A DNA stretch of 42,113 bases from an uncultured Pseudomonadota bacterium (GCA_902826575.1 CADEFJ010000017.1:1-42113); one strand, 5' to 3'; counted from the stretch's first letter, positions 17,260 to 26,509 are shown. Program-made: numbers and translations. The notes: generated by a model from the letters alone, not told the origin.

Positions 17260-17786
17260 CCACATCGCCGCAATCGCGCGCCTTGCGCGACGCTTTCGGC
17301 CTCTTCGCGACGGGAGTCACCATCGTCACCGGCCGCAAGCCCAATGGCGAGCCGGCAGGCGTGACCGTGAATTCGTTCACCTCGGTATCGCTCACGCCGC
17401 CGTTGCTGCTGTGGTGCCTGCAGAATGCCAGCACGAGTCTCGACGCCTTTGCCGTCGGGCTGGAATTCGCAGTGCATGTGCTGAGCCTCGACCATGAGGA
17501 TGAGGCGATGCACTTCGCCCGACGTGCCGCGGACAAGTTTCCGGCACGCTTCGCCGGCGGCGCCGGGCCGCCACGCATCGACGGCGCGCTGTGTCGCCTC
17601 GAGTGCGTCGTCGAGGCACACCATGCCGGCGGCGATCACACGATCGTCCTGGGGCGCGTCATTCGCTGCGAGTCGGCGGGCGGCGCGCCGCTGGTCTTCC
17701 AGGAAGGCGTATTCGGGCGCTTCACGGCGTTGCCGCGCGGACGACATGTCGAGGCCTGGGAAACGTTCAACGGCGATTGGTTTTGA
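17256..17786 (+). CDS. Flavin reductase-like domain protein
   Basis: 176 aa. The sequence RDAFGLFATGVTIVTG near the N-terminus, VTVNSFTSVSLTPPLLLWCL (FMN-binding strand) and the C-terminal LVFQEGVFGRF are typical of the flavin reductase / HpaC-type split-barrel family. Such proteins reduce FMN or FAD with NAD(P)H for a partner monooxygenase; no monooxygenase is nearby, so the partner is unknown. The GTG at 17256 overlaps the preceding TGA and is the natural coupled start. The next gene starts 10 bp downstream. Confidence 0.9.
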   Translation: MTTSPQSRALRDAFGLFATGVTIVTGRKPNGEPAGVTVNSFTSVSLTPPLLLWCLQNASTSLDAFAVGLEFAVHVLSLDHEDEAMHFARRAADKFPARFAGGAGPPRIDGALCRLECVVEAHHAGGDHTIVLGRVIRCESAGGAPLVFQEGVFGRFTALPRGRHVEAWETFNGDWF

Positions 17787-17796
17787 AGGGACAGTC

Positions 17797-18438
17797 GTGG
17801 CCACCTTCGTCATCGTCCGGCATGCGCAGGCCTCGTTCGGCAGCGAGAACTACGATGCGCTGTCGGCGCTCGGCGTAATGCAGGCGGAAGCGACCGGGCG
17901 CTACTTCGCGGATCGTGGTGCCGCTTTCGATCGCGTGTTGATCGGCCCGCGTGAACGCCATGCCGGGACTGCGCGCAGCCTGGTCGGTTCGCAGCGTGAG
18001 GTCACTGTAGTTGACGCACTCGATGAGTGTGGCGCCGGCTCCGGCCTCATGCAGCGCATCCTTGCGCATCGCGAAGGCGCCTCGAAGCGTGAAGTACTGC
18101 AGCGTTACCTGCACGTGCTCGAGGTCTGGGGACGCGGCGGACACGATGAACCGGGTCATGAGACACGCGCGCAGTTCGGCCACAGGGTCGCGCAATGGTT
18201 CGATGAAGCCAGTCTGGGGGTCGGGCGGGGCGAGCGCGTGCTCGTCGTGACTTCGGCGGGTGTCATCGCGTTGCTTGCCTGCGAGGTACTGCAGGCGCCC
18301 GCCGCGGCGTGGGGACAGATGATGCATACGATGCGCAACGCCTCGATTACCGAGTTGCTGGTCTCGGGACGGCGGCGCAGCCTCGCGAGCTTCAATTCCA
18401 CCGCGCATCTCGAACCGGCCCTGGTGAGCGGCATATGA
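17797..18438 (+). CDS. Histidine phosphatase (phosphoglycerate mutase-like) family protein
   Basis: 213 aa. The N-terminal phospho-acceptor motif is present (FVIVRHAQASFG), as are the phosphate-binding arginines (GPRERHAGTA) and the acidic residue (DECGAG). The second catalytic His, normally in an HGG context near the C-terminus, is replaced: the site reads VVTSAGVIAL. Relatives with RHGQASFG and TSGG occur as a distinct subgroup, so this is likely a family trait and not a mutation. The enzyme activity and substrate are unknown. GTG at 17797 is supported by AAGGG at 17786-17790; the stop overlaps the next ATG (ATGA). Confidence 0.85.
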   Translation: MATFVIVRHAQASFGSENYDALSALGVMQAEATGRYFADRGAAFDRVLIGPRERHAGTARSLVGSQREVTVVDALDECGAGSGLMQRILAHREGASKREVLQRYLHVLEVWGRGGHDEPGHETRAQFGHRVAQWFDEASLGVGRGERVLVVTSAGVIALLACEVLQAPAAAWGQMMHTMRNASITELLVSGRRRSLASFNSTAHLEPALVSGI

Positions 18439-18881
18439 GCCTCACGGCCCTGCAGCTGGTCGGCGCCTGGCGGCTCGTGGACTGGCGCATCGAGTACCGC
18501 CGCGGGACATCGCGACCGTTCGGTGCCGGCGCGGGCGGCGTGCTCGTGTATACGGCCGATGGCTGGATGAGCGCGACAATGTGGGTCGGGTCGCGCACGC
18601 CCTGGTCGGCGGCCAGTGCGCGCCAGGCGAGTGTCGAGTCAAGGGCGACGGCGGCAGTTGAATACCTCAACTACTGCGGCCGCTGGCGGCTCGAGGGCGA
18701 CATTGTCGAGCACCTGGTCGAGGGGGCTCTCAACCCGTTGCTGATCGGTACGCGGCAGCTGCGCGAGGCGCGACTCGCTGGCGATCTGCTGGTGCTGGCG
18801 GCCGAGGAAAGCGCTGCGGCGAGTGGCGCTGCGCGGCGGCACGTCATCGAGTGGCGCCGTCCAGGGAGTGCGGACGCCTAG
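18435..18881 (+). CDS. Lipocalin-like domain protein (148 aa)
   Basis: Small protein with the pattern LVGAWRLVDWRIEY at the start, then GVLVYTADGWMSATMW, WRLEGDIVEHLV and a final strand RRHVIEWRRPG. This resembles the lipocalin-like (Lipocalin_5) domain, a beta-barrel with no known enzyme function. No signal peptide is seen, so it is probably cytoplasmic. It is translationally coupled to the phosphatase by ATGA and is the last gene of the operon. Its stop overlaps the stop of the opposite-strand gene by 4 bp. Confidence 0.75.
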   Translation: MSLTALQLVGAWRLVDWRIEYRRGTSRPFGAGAGGVLVYTADGWMSATMWVGSRTPWSAASARQASVESRATAAVEYLNYCGRWRLEGDIVEHLVEGALNPLLIGTRQLREARLAGDLLVLAAEESAAASGAARRHVIEWRRPGSADA

Positions 18882-21800
18882 AGTGCGTCGATCGAGGCGA
18901 GCAGGTCCGAGCGCACCACTTGGGCGCGCTTGGCATGTTGCGGCGATTGCCGCGCGGTTACCTCGAGCAACTGCGCCATGTCCTCGAGAGTGCGGCGCGT
19001 GCTGGTGCGTTGCGCCGCGCTCGCGCGCGAGGCAGTGGCGTGCATGGCGCGTGCATAGCTGGCAATCGATTCGACCAGCACGTCGGGTCGTGCGGCGCTG
19101 AGCGCGGCGCGGGTGCGCAGCCCGTACAGGGCGCTGGTGGGCTGCACGACCAGCGCGCGATCGACCAGCGCAAGGGCCTCATCGCCATAGGCGCGCCGTA
19201 CCTCAGGGGACGCGACGCGCGTTCTCCAGTCCAGGCGCACGTGCAGAGCGTCGGTGGCCCACGGTTGGGTCCAGCCGATGGCCGCGAGCTGCGGATCGAG
19301 ACCGGCCAGCGCGTCCCACTCGCTGCGGGCGGCGTGGCGGATGCCGTCGAGGACGAGCCGGGGTTCCCCGCGCAGCTCGCGCGCGATCGCCTCGATGTGC
19401 TCCGGGGCGTTGCCGCGCGCGAGCGCACCGAGCCAGGGGCGAACGAGCTCGAAGCGAAGTTCCTCGTCGTGCGGATAGGCCGCGAGGGCTTCGCGAAACG
19501 CCTGGGTACCCGTGTCGCTGCCGACGGATAGGAACACCGCGAGTGCCCGGACGTAGGCGCCCCGCGGCGTATCACCAAGCAGCGCGCCAAGGCGGGCGAT
19601 GCGATCGCGCGTGCTGGGGTCGATCCCGACATAGGTCGAGAGGTGCCGCGCGATGTAACTCGCCGACAGGCGTGGCAGCAGCTCCCGTTGCACGAGGCTG
19701 TCGAGGCGCTGCAGGGGATCGACCGGCGCGAGCACGCGGCCCGTCTGCTCGGCATTCATGCCCCGGCCGAGCTCGAGCACGCTGGAGGTGGCCATGCGAT
19801 TGCGCTCGTCGGTGATCAGTGGCGCGCCCGCCGCGAGCTGGCGAGCGCCGGCCGCGTCTGCGACCAGCGCGGCGACGAGATCTTCGGCGCAGTTGAGGCC
19901 AAAGCGCGCGTAGTGCAGCGGCGAACGGTTCAGCGGATAGCCGCTCCCGACGAGGGGCGATTCCGGATCGATGGGCGAGTCCGAGGCCAGGAACACGAGT
20001 GTGTTGGGATCGGGCCGGTAGATGCGCACTTCGCTGAACACAGCGAGCAGCGTCGCGGTGAGCGAACGCAGCAGTCCCTCGTCGAGGAAGCTGACATTCA
20101 TCCACTGCACGAAGATGCCACCGGGAGTCAGGTGTTCGGCGGCGAGACGCATGAACTCGCGCGTGTAGAGATGCGAGGCGCCTGCGGTCCACGGGTGCGA
20201 GGGCTGGGAAACGATGGCGTCGTAGCGCCGGTCGGTGAGCCGCAGCGCGCCCCGCGCGTCGTTGGTGACGATACTCACACGCGTGTCGAGCAGCGGATCG
20301 CGACGCCGCAACTGGCGCGTGGCGCGATTCGCGTCGATCACCGCGGGCTCGAGCTCGATGACGTCGATCGCGCGCACGGACGGCGGCACGCCCTCGACCA
20401 CGACTCCGCCGCCATAACCCACGATCAACATGCGCGCGCTATCGGGGCGCGCGAGGACCGCGAGCGGCGACATCCAGAACTCGCCGCTGAAGCGCGGCGC
20501 TATGCCCGGAGTGTCCATCAAGGCCTCGGGCAGGCCGTTGGTGCGCAGCACGAGGCCGCCGTCCTGGCCGAGCACGACCACATCGGCGCTGCGGCCGACC
20601 GCATAGAAAAGCAGTTCGCCCTCGGCGGGCACATTGAGCGGTGAGGTCAGCAGCAACCGGGTCGGCGGTTCGGTCCGGAACAGGACCACGATCGCCAATG
20701 CGGCAGCGGTGGTGAGCCAGGGCAGGGGCCTCGGGCGGCGCGCAAGCAGCCAGGCGGTGGCGACCGCCAGCGCGGCGCTTGCGATCACGGCAGCGCGGAT
20801 GGCGCCCTCGTAGCGCAATGCGGGGATGATCAGGAAGCCACCGAGGATTGCGCCGAAAATGGCGCCGACGGTGTTCCACGCGTAGACACGGGCGCTGGCC
20901 GCCGCGGCATCGTCGGGACCGCGGGCGAGGATGCGCACGGCGAACGGATAGGTGGCGCCGACGAACAATGTGAGCGGCAGCAGCAGCACGAAGCCGAACA
21001 GCGCGTTGTCGGCAAGGCCTGCTTGCGAGGGCACATGGCGCTCGAGCAGCAGGAAAGCGGTGGCCGCCGAGAGTGCCACGCCAAACTGGCAGAAGATGAA
21101 CAGGCGCGTCGAGCGCTCGCGGCTGCTCGCAAGCCAGGCGGCGATGCCACCACCGAGGGCAATGCCGGTGAGGAAACTCGCGACCATCACGCCGAACGCG
21201 TGGATGCTGCTGCCGACTACATGGCTCAGCATGCGGGTCCACAACACCTCGTTCAGAAAGGTCACCGCGCCGGACAGCAGCATCAGCGGCAGGATCCAGT
21301 GCGCGGCATCAAGTCGCAGCGGCGCGTTGCGCGCCGCAGACGCGGGTGGAACCCGGGCAGGTGCCCGGCGCGCGATGGCCGCGGCGAGCAGGAAGACGGC
21401 GCCGTTGGCCGCCGCCGCGGCCCAGACTGTCGCGCGCAGCCCGAAGGCGGGCAGCAGCCAGAACGCCGCCAGCAACGCGCCGCCAACGGCACCGGCAGTG
21501 TTGGCCGCGTAGAGCAGCCCGATGCGCCGGCCAATTTCCTCCTCGGCGTGCACGGCATGGCGTGCCAACAGCGGCAGCGTGGCGCCCATCAAAGTCGCCG
21601 GCACGGCCAGCACGACGAACGCGCTTGCCAGGTAGTACCACGCCAGGGCGCCGTGCTCGCTCGATGGCGGCGCGCCCTGGCCGCCGAACGCGGCATCGAG
21701 GAGGCGGCTGCTCGCGAGCAGCAGCAGCGGCACCAGCACCACCGCGCTGAGGCCGATGCCGAGCTCGAGCACCGCATAGGTGAGGACCGGACGGGTGACG

Positions 21801-22042
21801 CGTGGCAGGAGCCGCTCGATCAATGCCGCGCCGAGCGCGAGGCCGCCCATGTAGGCGGCGAGCACAGTGGCCACCGCGAGTTCCGAGGTGCCGAAGACGA
21901 GGGCGAATTCGCGTGTCCAGGCTGTCTGGTAGACCAGGGCCGCAAGGCCGCTCAGCGCAAAGCAGCCGCCGAGTGCGATCAGCAATGGCAGCGAACTTGC
22001 TCCGGTGGCACGTGCGTTGACAGCGTCTGTGGTCCGCGACAT
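18878..22042 (-). CDS. Membrane-fused spermidine synthase-like protein (1054 aa)
   Basis: A large fusion. The first 470 residues hold about 13-14 membrane helices in two MFS-like repeats (GLAALVYQTAWTREFALVFG and the second copy AVTFLNEVLWTRMLSHVVGS). Residues of about 490-730 form a spermidine-synthase-like Rossmann domain: RMLIVGYGGGVVVEGV for the SAM site, IDVIELEPAVI for ribose binding and YDAIVSQPSHPWTAGAS in place of the catalytic Asp loop. The remaining 320 residues are helical, perhaps repeat-like. The usual D of the aminopropyltransferase active site is not evident, so polyamine synthesis is doubtful. The ATG at 22042 is preferred over the upstream in-frame codons, which run into the divergent SAM-hydrolase gene. 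Confidence 0.8.
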   Translation of the reverse strand: MSRTTDAVNARATGASSLPLLIALGGCFALSGLAALVYQTAWTREFALVFGTSELAVATVLAAYMGGLALGAALIERLLPRVTRPVLTYAVLELGIGLSAVVLVPLLLLASSRLLDAAFGGQGAPPSSEHGALAWYYLASAFVVLAVPATLMGATLPLLARHAVHAEEEIGRRIGLLYAANTAGAVGGALLAAFWLLPAFGLRATVWAAAAANGAVFLLAAAIARRAPARVPPASAARNAPLRLDAAHWILPLMLLSGAVTFLNEVLWTRMLSHVVGSSIHAFGVMVASFLTGIALGGGIAAWLASSRERSTRLFIFCQFGVALSAATAFLLLERHVPSQAGLADNALFGFVLLLPLTLFVGATYPFAVRILARGPDDAAAASARVYAWNTVGAIFGAILGGFLIIPALRYEGAIRAAVIASAALAVATAWLLARRPRPLPWLTTAAALAIVVLFRTEPPTRLLLTSPLNVPAEGELLFYAVGRSADVVVLGQDGGLVLRTNGLPEALMDTPGIAPRFSGEFWMSPLAVLARPDSARMLIVGYGGGVVVEGVPPSVRAIDVIELEPAVIDANRATRQLRRRDPLLDTRVSIVTNDARGALRLTDRRYDAIVSQPSHPWTAGASHLYTREFMRLAAEHLTPGGIFVQWMNVSFLDEGLLRSLTATLLAVFSEVRIYRPDPNTLVFLASDSPIDPESPLVGSGYPLNRSPLHYARFGLNCAEDLVAALVADAAGARQLAAGAPLITDERNRMATSSVLELGRGMNAEQTGRVLAPVDPLQRLDSLVQRELLPRLSASYIARHLSTYVGIDPSTRDRIARLGALLGDTPRGAYVRALAVFLSVGSDTGTQAFREALAAYPHDEELRFELVRPWLGALARGNAPEHIEAIARELRGEPRLVLDGIRHAARSEWDALAGLDPQLAAIGWTQPWATDALHVRLDWRTRVASPEVRRAYGDEALALVDRALVVQPTSALYGLRTRAALSAARPDVLVESIASYARAMHATASRASAAQRTSTRRTLEDMAQLLEVTARQSPQHAKRAQVVRSDLLASIDAL

Positions 22043-22076
22043 GGTGCGCGAGTCTAGCAGCCGGCCGGAATCGCGC

Positions 22077-22883
22077 ATGCAAGCCTCAGGCGTCATTACG
22101 ATCACCACTGACTTCGGTCACAAGGGCCCGTTCGTCGGCGTCATGAAAGGGCGCATCTACGGGCGCCTGCCGACGGCCCGCATCGTGGATCTCACCCACG
22201 AGATACTCGTGCACTGGCCAGCCGAGGCCGGTTTCTGGCTGGTGCGCGCATACCAGTATTTTCCACCGGGCACGGTGCACGTCGCCGTGGTCGATCCGGG
22301 GGTCGGCACCGCACGCGACATCATTGCCGTGAGCGTGGACGGACATGTATTCCTCGCGCCCGACAATGGCCTGCTTGCACCCGTCGTGGGTGCGCGCGAG
22401 GGCGCACGCATCGTGAAGCTCGACCTGCAGGCGCTGGCGAAATTCGGTATCTCGCGACCGAGCGCGACCTTTCACGGCCGCGACATCTTCGCGCCGCTGG
22501 CGGCGGAACTCGCGGCGGGACGTTGCCAGCCGGCGGATCTCGGCACGCCGGTCGATACGCTGGTGCCCTCGTGGGTCGAGGACGCGAGTGGCGACGAGAG
22601 CGCCGTGCATGGCGTCGTCATCACGCTCGATCACTTCGGCAACCTGATCACCAACATCGATGCGCACTGGGTGGTGCGCATGGGCTCGCCGCGCGTCTAT
22701 GCCGCCAATCAATCCTGGCCGCTGCTGCGCACGTATGGAGACGTCCGGCCGGGCGGCTACCTCGCGCTGGTCAACTCGTTCGGGGTCGTCGAGATTGCCC
22801 GCGCCGAGCAAAGCGCCGCGGAAGGCCTCGGACTGTCCCGCGGGGCCCCGGTGGTGGTCCGCGATACGGCCAGATTGCCCTGA
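22077..22883 (+). CDS. S-adenosylmethionine hydroxide adenosyltransferase (DUF62/SAM hydrolase family)
   Basis: 268 aa, the normal length. Family motifs are in order: TTDFGHKGPFVGVMKG at the N-terminus, VVDPGVGTARD, LAPDNGLL, TFHGRDIFAPLAAELA and, in the C-terminal domain, DHFGNLITNI. These enzymes split SAM with an activated water to adenosine and methionine and are related to fluorinase. ATG at 22077 is backed by GGAA at 22067-22070. It is divergent from the membrane fusion gene with only 34 bp between the starts. Its physiological role is unknown in general. Confidence 0.92.
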   Translation: MQASGVITITTDFGHKGPFVGVMKGRIYGRLPTARIVDLTHEILVHWPAEAGFWLVRAYQYFPPGTVHVAVVDPGVGTARDIIAVSVDGHVFLAPDNGLLAPVVGAREGARIVKLDLQALAKFGISRPSATFHGRDIFAPLAAELAAGRCQPADLGTPVDTLVPSWVEDASGDESAVHGVVITLDHFGNLITNIDAHWVVRMGSPRVYAANQSWPLLRTYGDVRPGGYLALVNSFGVVEIARAEQSAAEGLGLSRGAPVVVRDTARLP

Positions 22884-22894
22884 AATTCAGGGAC

Positions 22895-22922
22895 TTGAAA
22901 GCCGGTGCGGATTCGCTATAGT
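22895..22922 (+). promoter_or_regulatory. Sigma-70 promoter for the PA3496-like gene and perhaps the lysine gene
   Basis: TTGAAA (22895-22900) and TATAGT (22917-22922) with a 16-bp spacer, one of the best hexamer pairs in the window. The transcript would start near 22929 and have a leader of about 60 nt with an AT-rich stretch (22959-22981), unusual in this GC-rich region. Confidence 0.65.
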
Positions 22923-22987
22923 GCGCGTCTCGCTGCGCACCCAATGTGCGCATAACCCGTTGATTAATTTACTTTTTATTGCAGGCA

Positions 22988-23218
22988 ATGGCGTCAAGCG
23001 AACGCGATAACGAGAGCTTCGATCTGGACGACGAGTTTCTCGGTGAGACTCCGGCCGAAGACGGCACGGAGTATGACCGCATGCTCGACAAGGTGGACAA
23101 GCGCTCACGTGTCCAGCCCGGCAAGCGCGGCAAGGCCGCGTGGAGCCGCTTGGAAGAAGTGCTCGCCGACCGCCGTCTCGAGAAGGACCTGCGCGATATT
23201 TTCGAAGACGACGCGTAA
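22988..23218 (+). CDS. Small acidic PA3496-like protein (76 aa)
   Basis: Short, charged, soluble protein: an acidic first half (DNESFDLDDEFLGE), a basic middle (KRSRVQPGKRGKAAW) and a conserved end, LEEVLADRRLEKDLRDIFED. The ending matches the PA3496-type family (related to DUF3545), annotated as a putative envelope integrity protein; the mechanism is unknown. ATG at 22988 has a weak GCAGG in front; an in-frame TTG lies three codons upstream. It stands behind a good promoter and 75 bp ahead of the fused lysine gene, so they may share a transcript. Confidence 0.75.
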   Translation: MASSERDNESFDLDDEFLGETPAEDGTEYDRMLDKVDKRSRVQPGKRGKAAWSRLEEVLADRRLEKDLRDIFEDDA

Positions 23219-23293
23219 CGCCCGCCCGGGCGCCGCAGCCATTCGACGGTTTCCGGTCTGCGCGGCATCGTGCGGATCGCAGCGAGGCACCTG

Positions 23294-25882
23294 ATGACGA
23301 CGCGGGTCGATGCTCCCTGGATCGTGCTGAAGTTCGGCGGCACGAGCGTATCCACGGCACCCAACTGGCAACGCATTGCGCAGATCGTGCGCCAGCGGGC
23401 GGCCAGCGGATCGCGCGTGCTGATCGTGCATTCCGCGCTGAGCGGCATCACCGACCGCCTCGATGCGCTGCTGGCAGCCGCGCTGCAGGGCACGCATGGA
23501 CAGATCCTCGACGCCATCGAAGCGCAGCATTGCGCGCTGGCCGCGGACCTGCGGGTCGCCGTACCGGAAGGGCTGCAGCGCAATCTCGCCGAGCTGCGCC
23601 AGCTCACGGCCGGCGTCGCGCTCATCGGCGAGATCAGCGATCGCACCCGCGCGCGGGTGATGTCCACCGGCGAGCTGATGGCGACCGAGCTCGGCGCGGC
23701 GTACCTGCGCGCGCAGGGACTCGACGTCGCGTGGGCCGATGCGCGCCGCATGTTGCGCGCCGAGGAGCGCGCGGGCGCCAGTGCCCGCGCGAGCGTGCTG
23801 TCCGCCACCTGCAACTTCATGCCTGACGCCGCGCTCGCGCGCGAGCTCGGCTCTGGCGCGGCCATCTGCATTACCCAGGGCTTCATCGCGAGTGACGAGG
23901 ACGGGCACACCGTACTGCTCGGCCGCGGCGGCTCGGACACCTCCGCGGCCTACTTCGCCGCCAAGCTCGGTGCGCTGCGGCTCGAGATGTGGACCGATGT
24001 ACCCGGCATGTTCAGCGCCAATCCGCGCACCACGCCTGCAGCGCGATTGCTGAAGTCGCTGCACTACGACGAGGCGCAGGAAATCGCCACCAGCGGCGCC
24101 AAGGTCCTGCATCCGCGCTGCCTGCTGCCGGTGCGCCAGTACTCGATCCCGCTGTCCGTGCACGATACCCATCATCCGGAACTCGTCGGCACCCTGATCA
24201 GCGCGCAGGCGCAGGACACCGCGCAGGTCAAAGCCGTTTGCGTGAAGAAGGGGATTACCCTCGTTTCGCTCGACAGTCCTGGCATGTGGCACCAGGTCGG
24301 CTTTCTCGCCGACGCATTCCAGATCTTCAAGGCGCAGGGCCTGTCGGTGGATCTCGTGTCGACCTCGGAAACGAGCGTGACGGTTTCGCTCGATCCGGCC
24401 GCCAATACCCTCGACCAGGACACGGTCACTGCGCTCGTTGCGGCGCTCTCGACGTTGTGCCGCGTGCAGGTCATCGGACCGTGCGCTTCGGTGAGCCTGG
24501 TCGGGCGCAACATCCGCGGCATTCTGCATCGGCTTGGCGACGCGTTCAGCCTGTTCGAGGAGCAGCGCATCTACCTGGTCAGCCAGGCCGCGAACGACCT
24601 GAACTTCACCTTCGTCGTCGACGAGGGACAGGCCGACAGGCTCGTGAACCAGATGCACGAGCTGCTGGTGCAACCGGTGCATGCCGACCCCGTGCTCGGC
24701 CAGACCTGGGAGCAGTTGTTTGCGCGAACCGACGGCCGCGAACCCGCTGCGCGCCCCGGCTGGTGGCGCGAGGAACGCGACGCGCTGCTCGCGCTGCTCG
24801 GCGCACGCGATTCGGCTTACGTCTATCACCTCGCGAGTGTCGAGGCGGCCGCGCGCTCGCTGACGGCGCTCGGATCGGTCGCGCGTGTCTGGTATGCGAT
24901 GAAGGCCAATTCGCATCCGGAACTGCTGCGCCGCATCCATGGCGCCGGGCTCGGTATCGAGTGCGTCTCACGCGGCGAGATCGAGCACGTGCGCACGCAC
25001 GTGCCCGGCCTCACGCCGGCGCAGATCCTGTACACGCCGAACTTTGCCTCGCGCGATGAGTACGCCTGGGCGCTCGCTGCCGGAGTGCGCCTGACGATCG
25101 ACAGCGCCTACGCACTGCGACACTGGGCCGGACTCTTCCAGGGCCGCGACCTGTACGTGCGCATCGACAGCGGCACCGGGCGCGGCCACCACCATCACGT
25201 GCGCACGGCAGGGGCGCATGCAAAGTTCGGCGTTCCGGTCGAGGAACTCGACGAGATCGCGCGCCTCGCCGACGCGGCGGGCGCGCGCATCGTCGGACTG
25301 CACGCGCATCCCGGCAGCGGCATATTCGATGTCGAGAGTTGGCGGCACACCGCGCTGTTGCTCGCCGGACTCGCCGCACGCCACCCGCATGTGCGCTCCA
25401 TCAATGTCGGCGGCGGCCTCGGCGTGCCCGATCACGGCGATCGGCCACCGCTCGATCTCGCGCGTCTCGACGCCGTGCTCGGCGAGGTACGCAGCGCGCA
25501 TCCCGCTCTCGAGATCTGGCTGGAGCCTGGCCGCTACCTGGTCGCAGCGGCGGGCGTACTGCTTGCGCGCGTGACCCAGACCAAACAGAAGGGCGAAGTG
25601 CGTTACGTCGGCATCGCGACCGGCATGAACTCACTGATCCGGCCGGCCCTGTACGGCGCGTGGCACGAGATCGCCAACCTGACTCGGCTCGACGCGCCGG
25701 CGTCGGATATCGTGAACGTCGTCGGACCGATCTGCGAGAGCGCGGACGTGCTCGGCCACGACCGGCTGCTGCCGCCGACGCAGGAGGGAGACGTACTACT
25801 GCTCGCCACGGCGGGCGCCTATGGCCACGTGATGAGTTCGACGTACAACCTGCGCGCGCCTGCCGAAGAACTACTGCTTTGA
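23294..25882 (+). CDS. lysAC: Bifunctional aspartate kinase / diaminopimelate decarboxylase
   Basis: 862 aa fusion of the first and the last enzyme of lysine synthesis. Residues 1 to about 450 are aspartate kinase: KFGGTSVS (Lys13), GRGGSDTSAAYFAAKLGA, DVPGMFSANPR and a C-terminal ACT region with VDLVSTSETSVTVSL. From about 470 to 862 it is a PLP-dependent diaminopimelate decarboxylase: AMKANSHPEL with the PLP Lys near 537, HPGSGIFD, GGGLGVPDHGD, LEPGRYLVA and CESADVLG. The same fusion is known from Xanthomonadales and is a useful taxonomic hint. ATG at 23294 has GAGG six bases upstream; a GTG 24 bp earlier is less likely. The stop overlaps the hisIE stop by 12 bp (convergent). The ACT region suggests feedback by lysine or threonine. 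Confidence 0.95.
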   Translation: MTTRVDAPWIVLKFGGTSVSTAPNWQRIAQIVRQRAASGSRVLIVHSALSGITDRLDALLAAALQGTHGQILDAIEAQHCALAADLRVAVPEGLQRNLAELRQLTAGVALIGEISDRTRARVMSTGELMATELGAAYLRAQGLDVAWADARRMLRAEERAGASARASVLSATCNFMPDAALARELGSGAAICITQGFIASDEDGHTVLLGRGGSDTSAAYFAAKLGALRLEMWTDVPGMFSANPRTTPAARLLKSLHYDEAQEIATSGAKVLHPRCLLPVRQYSIPLSVHDTHHPELVGTLISAQAQDTAQVKAVCVKKGITLVSLDSPGMWHQVGFLADAFQIFKAQGLSVDLVSTSETSVTVSLDPAANTLDQDTVTALVAALSTLCRVQVIGPCASVSLVGRNIRGILHRLGDAFSLFEEQRIYLVSQAANDLNFTFVVDEGQADRLVNQMHELLVQPVHADPVLGQTWEQLFARTDGREPAARPGWWREERDALLALLGARDSAYVYHLASVEAAARSLTALGSVARVWYAMKANSHPELLRRIHGAGLGIECVSRGEIEHVRTHVPGLTPAQILYTPNFASRDEYAWALAAGVRLTIDSAYALRHWAGLFQGRDLYVRIDSGTGRGHHHHVRTAGAHAKFGVPVEELDEIARLADAAGARIVGLHAHPGSGIFDVESWRHTALLLAGLAARHPHVRSINVGGGLGVPDHGDRPPLDLARLDAVLGEVRSAHPALEIWLEPGRYLVAAAGVLLARVTQTKQKGEVRYVGIATGMNSLIRPALYGAWHEIANLTRLDAPASDIVNVVGPICESADVLGHDRLLPPTQEGDVLLLATAGAYGHVMSSTYNLRAPAEELLL

Positions 25883-26509
25883 TGCCGCGTGCCGGGCTGC
25901 CAGCTCGGCGATGACCTGATCGAGCGCCACTTCGCGGCTGCGCAACAGTACGAGCAGGTGGTAGAGCAGATCCGCTGCCTCGCCGATCAGCACTTGCGGT
26001 TCCTCGGAGGCGCCCGCGAGCGCCACCTCGACGCCTTCCTCGCCGACCTTCTGCGCCACGCGTTTCGGTCCCGCCGCGTGCAGTCGCGCGGTGTAGCTGC
26101 CCTCCGGCCGTTCAGTGATGCGCTCCCCGATCAGCCGCTCGAGCGTGGCGAGGAACGCGACCCGTTCCCCGGCGCTCGGCGGGTGCTCGCCAAAGCAGGT
26201 GCGGGAACCCGTGTGGCACACCGCTCCTCGCGGTCGCGCGAGCACGAGCAGCGTGTCCTGGTCACAGTCGGCCAGCACCTCGACGAGGTCAAGCGTATGG
26301 CCGGAGGTTTCGCCTTTCTCCCACAGGCGCTGGCGGCCGCGGCTCCAGAACACCACGCGCCGACGCTCGAGCGTCGCCTGCAGCGCGCTCGAGTTCATGT
26401 AGCCGAGCATCAGCACGCCGCCACTGTCGGCATCCTGCACGATGGCCGGCACGAGGCCGTCTCGTTTGTCGAACGCGATCGTCACGACATCTGCTTTCGA
26501 GAAGCTCAT
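25871..26509 (-). CDS. hisIE: Phosphoribosyl-AMP cyclohydrolase / phosphoribosyl-ATP pyrophosphatase
   Basis: 212 aa bifunctional enzyme for steps 2 and 3 of histidine synthesis. The N-terminal HisI domain (to about 110) has [37 protein letters not shown] and the metal-binding CHTGSRTCF; the C-terminal HisE domain (about 118-212) shows [30 protein letters not shown] and [13 protein letters not shown]. Last gene of the his operon; its ATG overlaps the hisF stop (ATGA). Confidence 0.96.
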   Translation of the reverse strand: MSFSKADVVTIAFDKRDGLVPAIVQDADSGGVLMLGYMNSSALQATLERRRVVFWSRGRQRLWEKGETSGHTLDLVEVLADCDQDTLLVLARPRGAVCHTGSRTCFGEHPPSAGERVAFLATLERLIGERITERPEGSYTARLHAAGPKRVAQKVGEEGVEVALAGASEEPQVLIGEAADLLYHLLVLLRSREVALDQVIAELAARHAASKQ

